Assembly (NCBI GenBank): GCA_038131595.1
Contig: JAYPPR010000008.1
Coordinates: forward strand, 434,001-498,000
DNA length: 64,000 bases
From: UBA9926 sp038131595
GTDB lineage: Bacteria; Pseudomonadota; Gammaproteobacteria; Pseudomonadales; Azotimanducaceae
Direction of reading: 5' to 3'
The translations under genes were made by a program, and so were the position numbers. Shown one piece after another: positions 8,451-18,026 of this stretch. Every line of letters begins with the position of its first letter. Positions within the stretch are counted from its first letter, which is position 1. Under the pieces are notes generated by a model. That model searched no databases. It had not been told where the DNA came from and worked only from the letters and a program-made list of their open reading frames with translations.

Positions 8451-9656
8451 ATGAGTGAAAAACAACTGACCCAATCGCAACAAGAGTTTCGCGAGTATTG
8501 CGCGCGCTGGCTTGAGGAAAACAAACCTGAGCCCCATCCAATCCCTCTGCCCCAAGCTGCTTACGAGGTCACTGACCCTTCGCATCTGACTTACTTGCAG
8601 GATTGGCAAGCCAAATGCTGGGAAGCAGGACTCATTGCTAGTGACTTGCCGAAACGGTATGGCGGCCACGATATGACCGATTGCCAAGCCATTGCGAGCG
8701 CAGAGGTTCGCAAGGCTGGTGTACCTTACTTTATCAACTGGATTGGACTCGGAATGGCAGTGCCAACCCTCTTGGAGTGCGGGAACGAAGCACAAAGGGA
8801 GCGCTTCCTTCCTCCGATCTTTTCCGGTGAAGACATATGGTGCCAGGGTTTCAGTGAACCCGGCGCTGGGTCCGATTTAGCATCGCTGCAGACGAGCGCT
8901 GTGAAAGAAGGTGATCACTGGGTCATCAATGGCAGCAAAGTATGGACGAGCCTTGGTCACTTCGCTAAGTACATGCTCCTCCTTGCTCGCAACGACAAGG
9001 CGGATAAGTACGGCGGCATTACCTACTTCTTGGCGGATATGGATCAACCCGGGGTTTCGGTAAAACCGATCCACAAGATGACCGGTGAGTCTGGTTTCAA
9101 TGAGGTGTTTTTAGACAACGCCATTGTCGAGGACCATTTGCGGGTAGGTAATGTTGGTGATGGTTGGAAAGTTGCCATGGCAACCCTGACCAGCGAGCGA
9201 GGCGCTGGCGTTGGCGTCGGCGCTGTGGCCAGTGAATCACCGACGCTGGTGATGGCTCAGGTCATTGAGCTCGCTAAAACAACGCGAAGAAATGGACGGT
9301 CCGTTTGGGATGACCCCGTTTGGCGAGACCGTTTAGTCAAAATGTATGAGCGCACCGAGGCAGCAGTTCAAAACAGCCGCAGAGCAAGACTCAAGGCACT
9401 AAATGGTGGCGCCATGCGCATACCACTGCAAGGCAAAGTCGTGGGCAGTGAGATCAGCCAAGAACTCCATCACATTGCACTCGGCATCTTGGGTCTCAAA
9501 TCGAGTCTTTACGTCCGTGATGCACATGCTGCCGATGACGGTAAATGGCCACTCGGTTACATGAACAGCTACACCGGGACGATCTCAGGCGGCTCAAGTG
9601 AGATTCAGCGCAACATTTTAGGCGAGCGCGTATTAGGGCTGCCCAAAACCAAGTAA
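8451..9656 (+). CDS. Acyl-CoA dehydrogenase (probable catalytic half of a heteromeric pair)
   Basis: A 401-residue acyl-CoA dehydrogenase with the FAD-binding signature CQGFSEPGAGSDLASLQT near residue 130 and the C-terminal segment GTISGGSSEIQRNILGERVL. The GGSSEIQRN form is typical of the FadE-type enzymes that work as alpha2beta2 heterotetramers with an adjacent, more diverged partner, and such a partner starts 18 bp downstream. The substrate is unknown; the family often acts on branched, cyclic or steroid-side-chain acyl-CoAs. It lies 27 bp after mmsB, so it may share that transcript. Confidence 0.85.
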   Translation: MSEKQLTQSQQEFREYCARWLEENKPEPHPIPLPQAAYEVTDPSHLTYLQDWQAKCWEAGLIASDLPKRYGGHDMTDCQAIASAEVRKAGVPYFINWIGLGMAVPTLLECGNEAQRERFLPPIFSGEDIWCQGFSEPGAGSDLASLQTSAVKEGDHWVINGSKVWTSLGHFAKYMLLLARNDKADKYGGITYFLADMDQPGVSVKPIHKMTGESGFNEVFLDNAIVEDHLRVGNVGDGWKVAMATLTSERGAGVGVGAVASESPTLVMAQVIELAKTTRRNGRSVWDDPVWRDRLVKMYERTEAAVQNSRRARLKALNGGAMRIPLQGKVVGSEISQELHHIALGILGLKSSLYVRDAHAADDGKWPLGYMNSYTGTISGGSSEIQRNILGERVLGLPKTK

Positions 9657-9673
9657 GGCATACCGGGGGGATC

Positions 9674-10804
9674 ATGTCACAACCAAAAGATTTCGGATTC
9701 GATGAAGATGTCCAGATGCTCAAAGAGAGCTTTGGTCGTTTCTTAGAAGAACAGCAGACGATTGAAGCCTTAAGGCCAAGTATCAAAGGCACTGAGGATC
9801 CCATTCACGGCGCGGACCGACCCGCTTTTTACGACGAGAAAGCCTGGCAGCAATGCATAGAACTCGGCATGCACGCCGTGTCTATCCCAGAGGAGCAAGG
9901 CGGAATTGGCATGGGCCTCGTTGCAGCAGTGGCCATATCAGAAGAGATTGGCCGTCATGCATGGGCAAGCCCTCTATCCAATACGCTGCAGTCCACATTC
10001 GTGCTCATCCACTGCGAATCAGACGCTGCCAAGGCGCTACTTGCCCAAATGGCAGAGGGCCATCGAGTTGGCCTCGCCTTAAATGGCGAAGAAGGGTCAC
10101 TCGCGCCAGACGGAACGGATGTCACTGCCTCAGAAGACGGACGCTTAACCGGAACCAGTTGGTATGTCCAAGATGCAATGAAGGCAGAGACCCTGATCGT
10201 ATCAGCGCGCTCTGAATCAGGAACCGATCTTTACGCGGTTGCCCTTTCGCAGCCAGAAGTCGCAATCCATAGGGACCGAATCGTCGATCTCACTCGGGAC
10301 CAAGCGCATGTTGAGCTGAGTTCAGCCACTGCTGTCCGGTTAACTGAGAATGGCAGTGGCGCATCGTGCCTTCTCGCCTCCGCGCCTGCGCTGGCAACGC
10401 TTGTAGCAGCCGATATGGCTGGAGCAGGCGAGTGGCAACTCCAAACTACCGCTGAGTATGCAAAAGTCAGGCAGCAATTTGATCGGCCCATCGGGTTCTT
10501 CCAAGCCGTCAAACATCCCATCGTCGATATGATGATCTGTGTGGATGAAGCGAGGAGTCTCGTTTATAACGCGGCGGCAGCCTACGATTTTGATCGAGAC
10601 GATGCACCTAGGTGCGCCCATCTCGCAAAAAGTAGCGCCTCAGACATGGGCGCGTTTAGCGCGCAGAACTCGACTCAGCTCCATGGCGGCATTGGTTTCA
10701 CTTGGGAAGCTGATGTTCAGATTTATCACAAGCGCCAAATGCACAGTCAGTTTCTCTTCGGAGATGGCACTTGGCATCGCGAGCAACTCGCAGCGTTACT
10801 TTAA
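9674..10804 (+). CDS. Acyl-CoA dehydrogenase (partner subunit)
   Basis: A 376-residue acyl-CoA dehydrogenase-fold protein that is more diverged than its neighbour. The usual PGAGSD flavin segment is not recognisable (NGEEGSLAPDGTD instead). The C-terminal half is kept: VRQQFDRPIGFFQAVKH and LHGGIGFTWEADVQIYHKR. This matches the second subunit of heteromeric FadE pairs, in which one subunit supplies the catalytic base and the other completes flavin binding. GGGGG lies about eight bases before the ATG. The following SDR begins 25 bp later. Confidence 0.82.
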   Translation: MSQPKDFGFDEDVQMLKESFGRFLEEQQTIEALRPSIKGTEDPIHGADRPAFYDEKAWQQCIELGMHAVSIPEEQGGIGMGLVAAVAISEEIGRHAWASPLSNTLQSTFVLIHCESDAAKALLAQMAEGHRVGLALNGEEGSLAPDGTDVTASEDGRLTGTSWYVQDAMKAETLIVSARSESGTDLYAVALSQPEVAIHRDRIVDLTRDQAHVELSSATAVRLTENGSGASCLLASAPALATLVAADMAGAGEWQLQTTAEYAKVRQQFDRPIGFFQAVKHPIVDMMICVDEARSLVYNAAAAYDFDRDDAPRCAHLAKSSASDMGAFSAQNSTQLHGGIGFTWEADVQIYHKRQMHSQFLFGDGTWHREQLAALL

Positions 10805-10829
10805 TCACAATCAATAAAAAGGAGCCGAT

Positions 10830-11639
10830 ATGAGCAACGCTCTCCAAGATAAGATATGTGTCGTCACAGGCGCGACCCGCGGCATTGGCCGGGGCTGCGC
10901 TGTGGCCCTCGCTGAGAAAGGGGCTACCGTATTTGTAACAGGCAGAAGCGATGGCGATGGCGAACTCACCATTCAAGGGACTGTCGCCGCTATAGAAGCC
11001 GCTGGCGGAAAGGGGTTCGGCTTTAAAGTCGACCATGGGGTTGATAGCGAGATAGAAGCCTTCTTTGCCAAAGTTGCCGAGCAAGCCGGCAAAATCGATA
11101 TTCTGGTGAATAATGTCTATAAGATCCCCTCACCTCCCGCCTGGGGTGGCGGCTTTTGGGATCATCCCGTGTCTATTTGGGACGACCAGGTCGGAATCGG
11201 GCTTCGCGCGCACTACGTCGCGAGTTGGCATGCGGCGCCGCTTTTGTTCGCTGCGGGTGAAGGTGGACTGATCGTCAACGTGTCCTCACCTGGCGGCCAG
11301 TCCTACCATTTCTCTAGCTCCTATGGTGCCGGGAAGGCCGGACTCGACCGGCTAACAGCGGATATGGGCATCGAATTAAAGGACAAAGGCATCGCAGCTA
11401 TTTCTCTCTATCCGGGTTCGGTCGCGACGGAGTTCATTGTTGCTAATTCCGAGCGCACGGGTGGAGACCTTAGCCACGCTCAAACACCGCTCGGTGTGGG
11501 CAGAACAGTCGCTGCTCTAGCGCTGGCAGAGGACCTGATGGATCGAACCGGCACGATCCAATGGGTCGAAGACATAAGTCGAGAGTTTGATATTCGGGAT
11601 GAAGAGGGTCGCCTCGCACCGCCTTACCAGCGGCGATAA
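10830..11639 (+). CDS. Short-chain dehydrogenase/reductase (DHRS1-like)
   Basis: A 269-residue classical SDR. The cofactor motif is TGATRGIGRGCAVAL, the central strand ends in LVNNVYK, and the catalytic Ser/Tyr/Lys are in NVSSPGGQ and SSYGAGKAG. The long insertion after the NN motif (roughly residues 90-110) and the C-terminal region resemble the DHRS1 group. The substrate is unknown; position after two acyl-CoA dehydrogenases suggests a 3-hydroxyacyl or alcohol intermediate. AAGGAG lies before the ATG. Confidence 0.82.
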   Translation: MSNALQDKICVVTGATRGIGRGCAVALAEKGATVFVTGRSDGDGELTIQGTVAAIEAAGGKGFGFKVDHGVDSEIEAFFAKVAEQAGKIDILVNNVYKIPSPPAWGGGFWDHPVSIWDDQVGIGLRAHYVASWHAAPLLFAAGEGGLIVNVSSPGGQSYHFSSSYGAGKAGLDRLTADMGIELKDKGIAAISLYPGSVATEFIVANSERTGGDLSHAQTPLGVGRTVAALALAEDLMDRTGTIQWVEDISREFDIRDEEGRLAPPYQRR

Positions 11640-11856
11640 GTCCGGAGCGTCAGAACGCCTCACTCGATAGGCGTTGAATTAAAGCTCGCAAATAAGGATG
11701 CAACGCTCGCTCACCCATGAGCGAGCGGCTCCGAGCCTTAGGCCTAGTCAGGCCGCTGCGAAAACACCCCAGAGCAAACAGAAAATACGTTGCACCGCGT
11801 GCCGCAATGCTTGAGACTGATTGGATCTCAAACAACCATTCAAAAAGGGGTGAGTC

Positions 11857-12153
11857 ATGGCGGCTTATTTTATCGCTCAATACCAAGTCAACGATGCGGC
11901 GCTCTACGCGGAATATGGCGCTGGCGCGGGTCCAACCGTTGCTCAGTATGGTGGGGAAGTCCTGGTTTTCGATGTGGCCGCTGAGACCATGGAAGGGGTT
12001 TCGCCCGGACCACAAACGGTTGTGATCAAATTCGAATCTACCGAAGCAGCAAAGGCCTGGTACGAATCGGCAGAATATCAAGCTGTGGTTGGTAAGCGTC
12101 TATCTGCCACCGAAGGTTTCTCGGTATTGTCACAGAGCATGAACGCGGGCTAG
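11857..12153 (+). CDS. DUF1330 family protein
   Basis: A 98-residue ferredoxin-like alpha/beta-barrel protein matching DUF1330: MAAYFIAQYQVND at the start and VIKFESTEAAKAWYESAEY near residue 60. Family function is not established; relatives are dimeric, small monooxygenase-like folds. An AAAGGGG sequence precedes the ATG. It stands alone between an SDR and a terminator-like hairpin. Confidence 0.8.
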   Translation: MAAYFIAQYQVNDAALYAEYGAGAGPTVAQYGGEVLVFDVAAETMEGVSPGPQTVVIKFESTEAAKAWYESAEYQAVVGKRLSATEGFSVLSQSMNAG

Positions 12154-12173
12154 AACCCCTAAGTTAAGATTGC

Positions 12174-12205
12174 GAGTCCTGCCAGCGTAAGCGCTGACGG
12201 GACTC
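12174..12205. terminator. Hairpin between convergent genes
   Basis: Fourteen bases (12174-12187) pair with 12192-12205 around a TAAG loop, with one mismatch and one G-T pair. It sits 20 bp after the DUF1330 stop and 59 bp after the end of lpd on the other strand. The T-tract is weak (CTTTC), so it may be a bidirectional terminator of modest strength. Confidence 0.55.
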
Positions 12206-12264
12206 CTTTCAATGCTTTCGCAGCGACTCGTCGAAATCTCAGTACCTGTGTCAGGAACCCGCGC

Positions 12265-13623
12265 TTACAAATGAATGGGGCGCCCAAACGCTTGCAGCAC
12301 ACTCTCATGCATCGCCTCGGATAACGTTGGATGAGGAAAAACGGTTTCCATCAATTCTTGCTCCGTGGTCTCCAGCGTAATGGCGATAGCGAATCCTTGA
12401 ATCAGTTCGGTCACGCCCTCTCCGATCATATGCGCACCGAGCAGCGCGCCGGTGTCTGCATCGAAAATGGTTTTAATCAACCCCTCACCCGCATGGCTCG
12501 CGACGGCCTTACCGTTGGCGTAAAAAGGGAATCGACCAACGCGAATATTCCGCTCGCCCGCATCCTGTTCTCTTAGCCCAATACTCGCCACTTGCGGCGA
12601 ACTGTAGGTGCATCCTGGAATGCGCTCAGAATGGAGTGGTGCAGGACTTTTCCCAGCAATCACCTCTGCGACGACAATCGCCTCATGGGTGGCCTTGTGC
12701 GCAAGGCAAGGCACGCCTGCCACATCACCAATGGCATAAATCCCAGGGACGCTCGTTTGCTGGTGGCCGTCGACCTCCAAAAAGCCTCGCTCAAGCATGA
12801 GCCCGACTCGATCAAGACCTAGCCCTTCAACATTCGCCATAACACCGACCGACATGATGCAGGCATCAAACCGTTTAGTTTGCCCAGCAAACTCAGCCTG
12901 CAACTGCTTCTTGCCAGACAAAGCGTCCAAAGGCGTATTGGTGTGAATCTCTATTCCTTCCTCTGAAAGCGCAGCCTTTGCTAGCGCTGAGATTTCTTGA
13001 TCCTCTGCCGGAAGCACATTTGCCGCGGCTTCGATCAATGTCACCTTGGTCCCGAGCGCGCTGTACAGACTTGCAAACTCAACCCCAATGGCACCTGCTC
13101 CGACAATCAGAAGGCGCTTTGGCAGAAACTGCGGCGTCATCGCCTCCCTGGCGGACCAGATACGATCGCTCTCGCAGTCGATATGGGGTAGTTTTCGGGG
13201 CGTGGCACCCGTCGCAATGACGATCGCGTCTGCGAGCAATTCACCTGATTCAGACAAGCCGACTTGACCCACACCGAGAATCTCAGCGGTCTCGTTAAAA
13301 ACAGTAATCTTATGCTTGCGCATTAGACCGGCGATTCCTTTAGACAACTGATTTGCCGCATCGCGCGATTGCTTGACCATCTGAGCGAGATCAATATCAA
13401 CGCCCTTGATCGAGACGCCCAGCGCCTTGGCATCGCGCGTCTGTCTTAAGACGTCTGCCGCGTGGAGCAGCGATTTAGTGGGAATACATCCCCAATTTAG
13501 ACAGGTTCCGCCGAGCGCCTCTTTTTCCACCAGCGCAACCGATAGTCCTTCCTGCGCAGCACGGATCGCAGCCGCATACCCGCCCGGGCCGCCCCCGATG
13601 ATCACACAATCAAATTCTTTCAT
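12265..13623 (-). CDS. lpd: Dihydrolipoyl dehydrogenase (E3)
   Basis: A 452-residue flavoprotein disulfide reductase. The FAD motif is IIGGGPGGYAAAIRAAQEG, the redox disulfide is in GGTCLNWGCIPTK near residue 40, the NAD motif is GAGAIGVEFASLY near 175, and the C-terminal His-Glu pair is in VFPHPTLSEAMHES. It reoxidises the lipoyl arm of a 2-oxo-acid-type dehydrogenase complex. Its ATG overlaps the true stop of the E2 gene by four bases (ATGA), so it is the last gene of a five-gene operon. Confidence 0.93.
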   Translation of the reverse strand: MKEFDCVIIGGGPGGYAAAIRAAQEGLSVALVEKEALGGTCLNWGCIPTKSLLHAADVLRQTRDAKALGVSIKGVDIDLAQMVKQSRDAANQLSKGIAGLMRKHKITVFNETAEILGVGQVGLSESGELLADAIVIATGATPRKLPHIDCESDRIWSAREAMTPQFLPKRLLIVGAGAIGVEFASLYSALGTKVTLIEAAANVLPAEDQEISALAKAALSEEGIEIHTNTPLDALSGKKQLQAEFAGQTKRFDACIMSVGVMANVEGLGLDRVGLMLERGFLEVDGHQQTSVPGIYAIGDVAGVPCLAHKATHEAIVVAEVIAGKSPAPLHSERIPGCTYSSPQVASIGLREQDAGERNIRVGRFPFYANGKAVASHAGEGLIKTIFDADTGALLGAHMIGEGVTELIQGFAIAITLETTEQELMETVFPHPTLSEAMHESVLQAFGRPIHL

Positions 13624-15045
13624 ACGAGCAACCTATAAGGTTCAGACAACAACCCCACCACCGTGGCAAGAAATTCAGCCGCCGGCGCGCCATCAAGCAC
13701 CCGATGATCCCATGTGAGCGAAAGATTCATCTGTTTCGTCTTGACCGGAGTGTCACCATCCCAAGCCAGGCCATCATAGATCTGGTTCACCCCTAAAATT
13801 CCCGGACTGAGGCCGATTGATAATGGGGGTAAATGAGTTCACACCGAACATGCCTAACGCTGATACCGTGAACGTTCCACCGGCGAAATCATCCAGCCCC
13901 AACGTGCCTTCTCGCGCGGCATTAGCCAGCCTGGCGCTTTCAATCGCAATCTCTTGAAGGGTAAGCTGATCGGCATTCCGAATCACAGGAACGAGCAGTC
14001 CCTCGGGTACTGCGACGGCAAGCCCCACATGCACTTCTTGCATCAGCTCGATGGCATCAGTCTGAAACTGACTGTTCATTTGTGGATGCTCGCGGAGCGC
14101 TTTAGCGACTGCCCGAATCACCAGGTCTGTGAAGGTGGGTTTCGCAATGCCTTCCCATTCTTTGACCAATTGGGTCCGCAACTTCACCGCGTCATCCATC
14201 GTTGCGGCCATATCCATGCTCAATTGCGCGGTCTCTTTGAGACTCTCATGCATGCGCTGCGCAATGGTCCGGCGCATACCTTTTAGAGGAATACTCTGAC
14301 CCGGCAGGTATCGCTGGGCACCGGAATCACTGCTAGCGGTTGCGCCGCTGACATTACTCCCCGATTTTGAGGACGCAGCCTCGACATCTGCCTGAATGAT
14401 GCGCCCTCCCGGACCACTCCCTCTGACCGTGGCGAGATTCACTCCGCGCTCTGCAGCGATCCTTCTGGCGAGCGGTGATGCATGAATGTGCTCGGCCTGC
14501 TTCATAGGCACCACCGAGGCACTGCTCGCTGGTTGACCGCGAGCCGCTTCAACATCGCGCTCAATAATTCTTCCACCCGGACCCGATCCAGCTAGCCTTG
14601 TGATATCGACCCCGATCTCAGATGCTAAACGTCGAGCAGCCGGCGATGACTTCAGCCTTCCATCACCCGAGGGCTCTGCAGGATTGATCGCCGCTATTGC
14701 GGGTTGAGATTGAACCGGAGCTGCCGCAACTGGTTCAGGCTCTGCCTCGGCACTCTCCGCAGGTGATTCAGCCGCGTCGCCCCCTAGCGGACCCTCAGGA
14801 ACAGATTCACCATCAAGGTAGATATAACCAACCACATCGCCCGGTGCGAGCATCACGCCTGGCTCAACCAGATGTTTGACGATACCGTCCGCTTCAGCAT
14901 CCACATCAAGGTTCACTTTTTCGGTTTCCAGTGCGTAAACCAGCTCGCCTTTTTTGACGGCACCACCATCAGGGATATACCACTCAGAGACCATCCCTTC
15001 TGTCATCGACATGCCTACTTTGACTAGATAGATTTCCTTTGGCAT
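13620..15045 (-). CDS. acoC: Dihydrolipoamide acyltransferase (E2) with two PSBD domains, frameshifted
   Basis: An N-terminal lipoyl domain (lipoyl Lys in ETEKVNLDV, about residue 43) is followed by two separate E1/E3-binding domains: SSPAARRLASEIGVDITRLA (residues ~133-168) and ASPLARRIAAERGVNLATVR (~189-224). The catalytic domain starts near residue 250. The frame breaks after PIINRPQSG: one extra base around 13799-13800 (AATTTT where ATTTT would keep frame) leads to a stop at 13774. Shifting restores ILGVNQIYDG and the catalytic TWDHRVLDGAPAAEF, ending at 13620 for about 474 residues and overlapping lpd. The restored gene is complete, so a consensus error is more likely than decay. It is probably the acetyltransferase of an acetoin dehydrogenase complex. 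Confidence 0.85.
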
Positions 15046-15058
15046 TTCACCTCCTCAA

Positions 15059-16035
15059 TTATTTGAGAAACCACTTATTCCTGGCGGCCGCCGCTAAGAC
15101 CCCACCGATATCTACAACCCCTGGACCCTCTCGCGACACGCGCATCGATAGGCGCGACCCTTCGGTTAACACATGCTCTCGCTCACCATCTAACGCAAGG
15201 GCACAAGGGCCTTCGAATGTGATGGTCCGATCAAGCCCGACCCGCCGGCAACTCGCGATAGGGATATCGCTCATTTTCCCAGGAATCATAGGCGCGGTCA
15301 GCGTCTTGCCGCCTTCACCAAACTCGACCAATAACCCTGCATCCTCGTCATCGCTCACTGGCGCTAGCAGCCCGCCTAGGCTCGTCATGCCTACCCCTGC
15401 GGGGTCAGCCCGACAAAGCAGCGCAGCCTTTAAAGAAGAAGGATCAAGCAGCGCCCTCGCGCCAATGAACTGATCGCTCGTCATTACGGCATCGATCAGC
15501 GCAATGTCAGTCTCGGAACCCAAATCCAGTTCGATCACCTTGCGCCGCTGAATAAACCGACCCATCGAACGTTTGCCCTGACTCATTAAGCCAAGCGCCA
15601 TACCGGCAATGGTCGCCTCTTCTAGGACGGGAAAACGTTGTTTGTTCCCGTGGACAAGGGGATCAAATTCGCGTCGCGCCATCCCTTCACAAAGGCTCGG
15701 TTGGTGCCGTCTCCTCCCAGCGTCATCACGACATTGCAATCTGTTTGCGAAAACGCCTCAGCTGCAGCCAACGTATCAAGCGCGCTTGACGTCTTCGGTG
15801 TGGGAATACGTTCCACTTTGATTGATCGAGGCAACGCTGATTCGGCAATCGCGGTATGTGCGATACCGTGCGCGTCGTCCATGTAATAAAGATGCGACAA
15901 CCCACCGCTGACTGCCCCTGCAAGGGCACGTTTTACGATGGCTAGCTTCTCTCGATTATCAAAGACAGAAGCTTTTCCCGTCAGCCGCCGTATGTCCTTA
16001 CCGGAGGCCGGATTAACAACAAGGCCTGCCGGCAT
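15059..16035 (-). CDS. acoX: AcoX-like ATP-NAD-kinase-fold protein, frameshifted
   Basis: Two overlapping frames make one protein. The first (from 16035) runs through VVNPASGKD and VMTLGGDGTNRAFVKG to PLSTGTNNVFP. The second continues VLEEATIAGMALGLMSQGK to the stop at 15059. The join lies at the GGG run 15629-15631 (CCC on the coding strand), where one base is missing. The restored length is about 325 residues. The GGDG motif is that of the NAD-kinase/diacylglycerol-kinase fold. AcoX is a regular companion of acetoin dehydrogenase genes; its biochemical role is not settled. It sits between E1 beta and E2. Confidence 0.78.
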
Positions 16036-16041
16036 CGATGA

Positions 16042-17043
16042 TTACATCCCCAATATTTTTTTCACTTCGCCGACGATCTTCTCTGCGTTGGGAACATACA
16101 CCTTTTCCAGCGCGGGACTGAAGGGGACCGGTGAGAACGGTGCCCCAACTCGGCCAATCGGTGCATCAAGGTAATCAAACGCTTCCTCTTGCAGTTGGGC
16201 TACGATCTCGCCACCGAACCCGCCAAACCGCACCGCTTCGTGCACGACCAATGCCCGGTGCGTTTTCTTCAGCGAAGCGACCGCCGTCTCCGTATCAAAA
16301 GGCTGAACACTGCGAATATCGATCACTTCTACCGATAACCCATCGGCCTCCAGCGTCTTTGCGGCGGCGAGCGCTTCAACTACCATCCGGCCCATCGCCA
16401 AGATAGTGAAATCTGTGCCCTGCCGAACCACTTCGGCTTTGCCAATGGGAACCTCATACATTTCCTCTGGCACATCGGTCGTCATCGCCAGACTGGCTTT
16501 GTTCAAGACGACAAATACGGGGTTGTTATCTCGAGCCGCGGAGATAATTAAGCCCTTTGCATCATAGGCATTCGAGGGCATGACAACCTTCACACCAGGC
16601 AAGTGCGCCAGAATCGCCTCCCAACTTTGGGAGTGCTGCGCCGCGAGGTTCATGCCTGCACCGGCCATGGTCAAAACGGTGATGGGTAAGGTTGCACCAC
16701 CGCCAAACATAAATCGCATCTTGGCCATTTGGTTAGCGACTTCGTCCATACACTCGCCCAAAAAGTCCATGAACATAATGTCCAGAATAGGACGGCACCC
16801 AGTCGCAGCCGCACCAACCCCTAAGCCAATGATGCCCTTTTCACTGATGGGCGTATCTATGATTCGGTGCTCACCGAACTGATCAATCAGGCCTCGATAG
16901 TAGCCATAGACGCTTCCCGCCTCACCGACATCTTCGCCCGCTACGAACGCGTTGTCCTGCTCTTCTAGTATTTGCCGGACACCCTCGGTAATCGCAAGCA
17001 CGTAGGGAATCGCTCGACCCTCTGTTTTCACTGCTTCGCTCAT
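16042..17043 (-). CDS. acoB: Acetoin/pyruvate dehydrogenase-type E1 beta subunit
   Basis: A 333-residue transketolase-fold protein of the E1 beta family. Typical stretches are AGEDVGEAGSVYGYYRGL near residue 36, DTPISEKGIIGLGVGAA near 62, and the C-terminal transketolase domain starting near SVQPFDTETAVASLKKTH. It pairs with the E1 alpha gene, whose stop overlaps its start by four bases. With AcoX next to it, an acetoin dehydrogenase is more likely than a pyruvate or branched-chain complex, though those cannot be excluded by sequence alone. Confidence 0.87.
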   Translation of the reverse strand: MSEAVKTEGRAIPYVLAITEGVRQILEEQDNAFVAGEDVGEAGSVYGYYRGLIDQFGEHRIIDTPISEKGIIGLGVGAAATGCRPILDIMFMDFLGECMDEVANQMAKMRFMFGGGATLPITVLTMAGAGMNLAAQHSQSWEAILAHLPGVKVVMPSNAYDAKGLIISAARDNNPVFVVLNKASLAMTTDVPEEMYEVPIGKAEVVRQGTDFTILAMGRMVVEALAAAKTLEADGLSVEVIDIRSVQPFDTETAVASLKKTHRALVVHEAVRFGGFGGEIVAQLQEEAFDYLDAPIGRVGAPFSPVPFSPALEKVYVPNAEKIVGEVKKILGM

Positions 17044-18026
17044 GCCGTTGCTCCCTGGTTGTAAACGTCCGTTAGTAAATCTTCTGGTGCAGGATAAGGT
17101 GATGATTCTGCGAAAGAAATCGCCTGCTCGATATCCGCATTGACTTCGTCATACACCTGGTCAATCTTTTTCTGAGTCATGACTTTCTGTTTCAGAAGCA
17201 CTTTCTCAAAGGATTGAATCGCGTCTTTGGCTTTCCACTCCTCAAGTTCCTCGTCAGTTCGATAGGTGAGCCCCATTCCGCGCACCCCGACGTGGTCATA
17301 AAATCTGTACGTTTTACATTCTAGTAATGTTGGGCCCTCTCCTTTACGAGCGCGGTCAATCGCTTCACCAGCTGCTTCGTAAACGGCGACAACGTCCATT
17401 CCATCGACCACCACACCAGGCATGCCGTAACCCGCCGCGCGGTCGGCAACATCGACAATCGCCTGATGATTCGCCTGAGACGTGTACTCTCCGTAACCGT
17501 TGTTCTCGCAAACAAACAAGCACGGGAGTTTGTAAAGCGCTGCCATATTGGCGGCTTCATGAAAGCTGCCTTCGTTGCTCGCCCCATCTCCGAAAAACGC
17601 GACTGATATTTGCTTTGTCCTCCGAAACCGATTGGAGAAGGCCGCACCCATGGCGATGGGTGGACCGCCTCCCACAATGCCATTCGCGCCAAGCATTCCA
17701 AGGGCCATATTGGAAATATGCATACTGCCGCCCTTCCCCTTACAGTAACCCGTGGCCTTACCAAACAACTCGGCGAACATTTTGGAAAAATCGCCGCCTT
17801 TAGCGATAAGGTGCCCATGTCCTCGGTGGGTACTGGTGATGTAGTCATCATCCGCTAAGTGCTGCATGACACCGGAAGCTACCGCTTCCTGTCCAACATA
17901 AAGATGAAGGGCGCCTGGAATTTTTCCATCCTCCATCAAACGGCCAGCTTCCTCCTCAAAACGGCGGATTCTAACCATCTTCAAATGCATTGCTTGCAGC
18001 ATTTTGTTCGTAAGTTTCTTAGCCAT
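17040..18026 (-). CDS. acoA: Acetoin/pyruvate dehydrogenase-type E1 alpha subunit
   Basis: A 328-residue thiamine-diphosphate enzyme subunit. The TPP motif is visible as FFGDGASNEGSFHEAANMA followed by CENNGYGEYT. The active-site His is in HRGHGHLIAKGG. GKGGSMHI near residue 100 is typical of the family. It is the first gene of the operon E1 alpha, E1 beta, AcoX, E2, E3. The complex would cleave acetoin to acetaldehyde and acetyl-CoA in the cytoplasm. The 700 bases upstream contain a tandem repeat array rather than an obvious regulator. Confidence 0.88.
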   Translation of the reverse strand: MAKKLTNKMLQAMHLKMVRIRRFEEEAGRLMEDGKIPGALHLYVGQEAVASGVMQHLADDDYITSTHRGHGHLIAKGGDFSKMFAELFGKATGYCKGKGGSMHISNMALGMLGANGIVGGGPPIAMGAAFSNRFRRTKQISVAFFGDGASNEGSFHEAANMAALYKLPCLFVCENNGYGEYTSQANHQAIVDVADRAAGYGMPGVVVDGMDVVAVYEAAGEAIDRARKGEGPTLLECKTYRFYDHVGVRGMGLTYRTDEELEEWKAKDAIQSFEKVLLKQKVMTQKKIDQVYDEVNADIEQAISFAESSPYPAPEDLLTDVYNQGATA

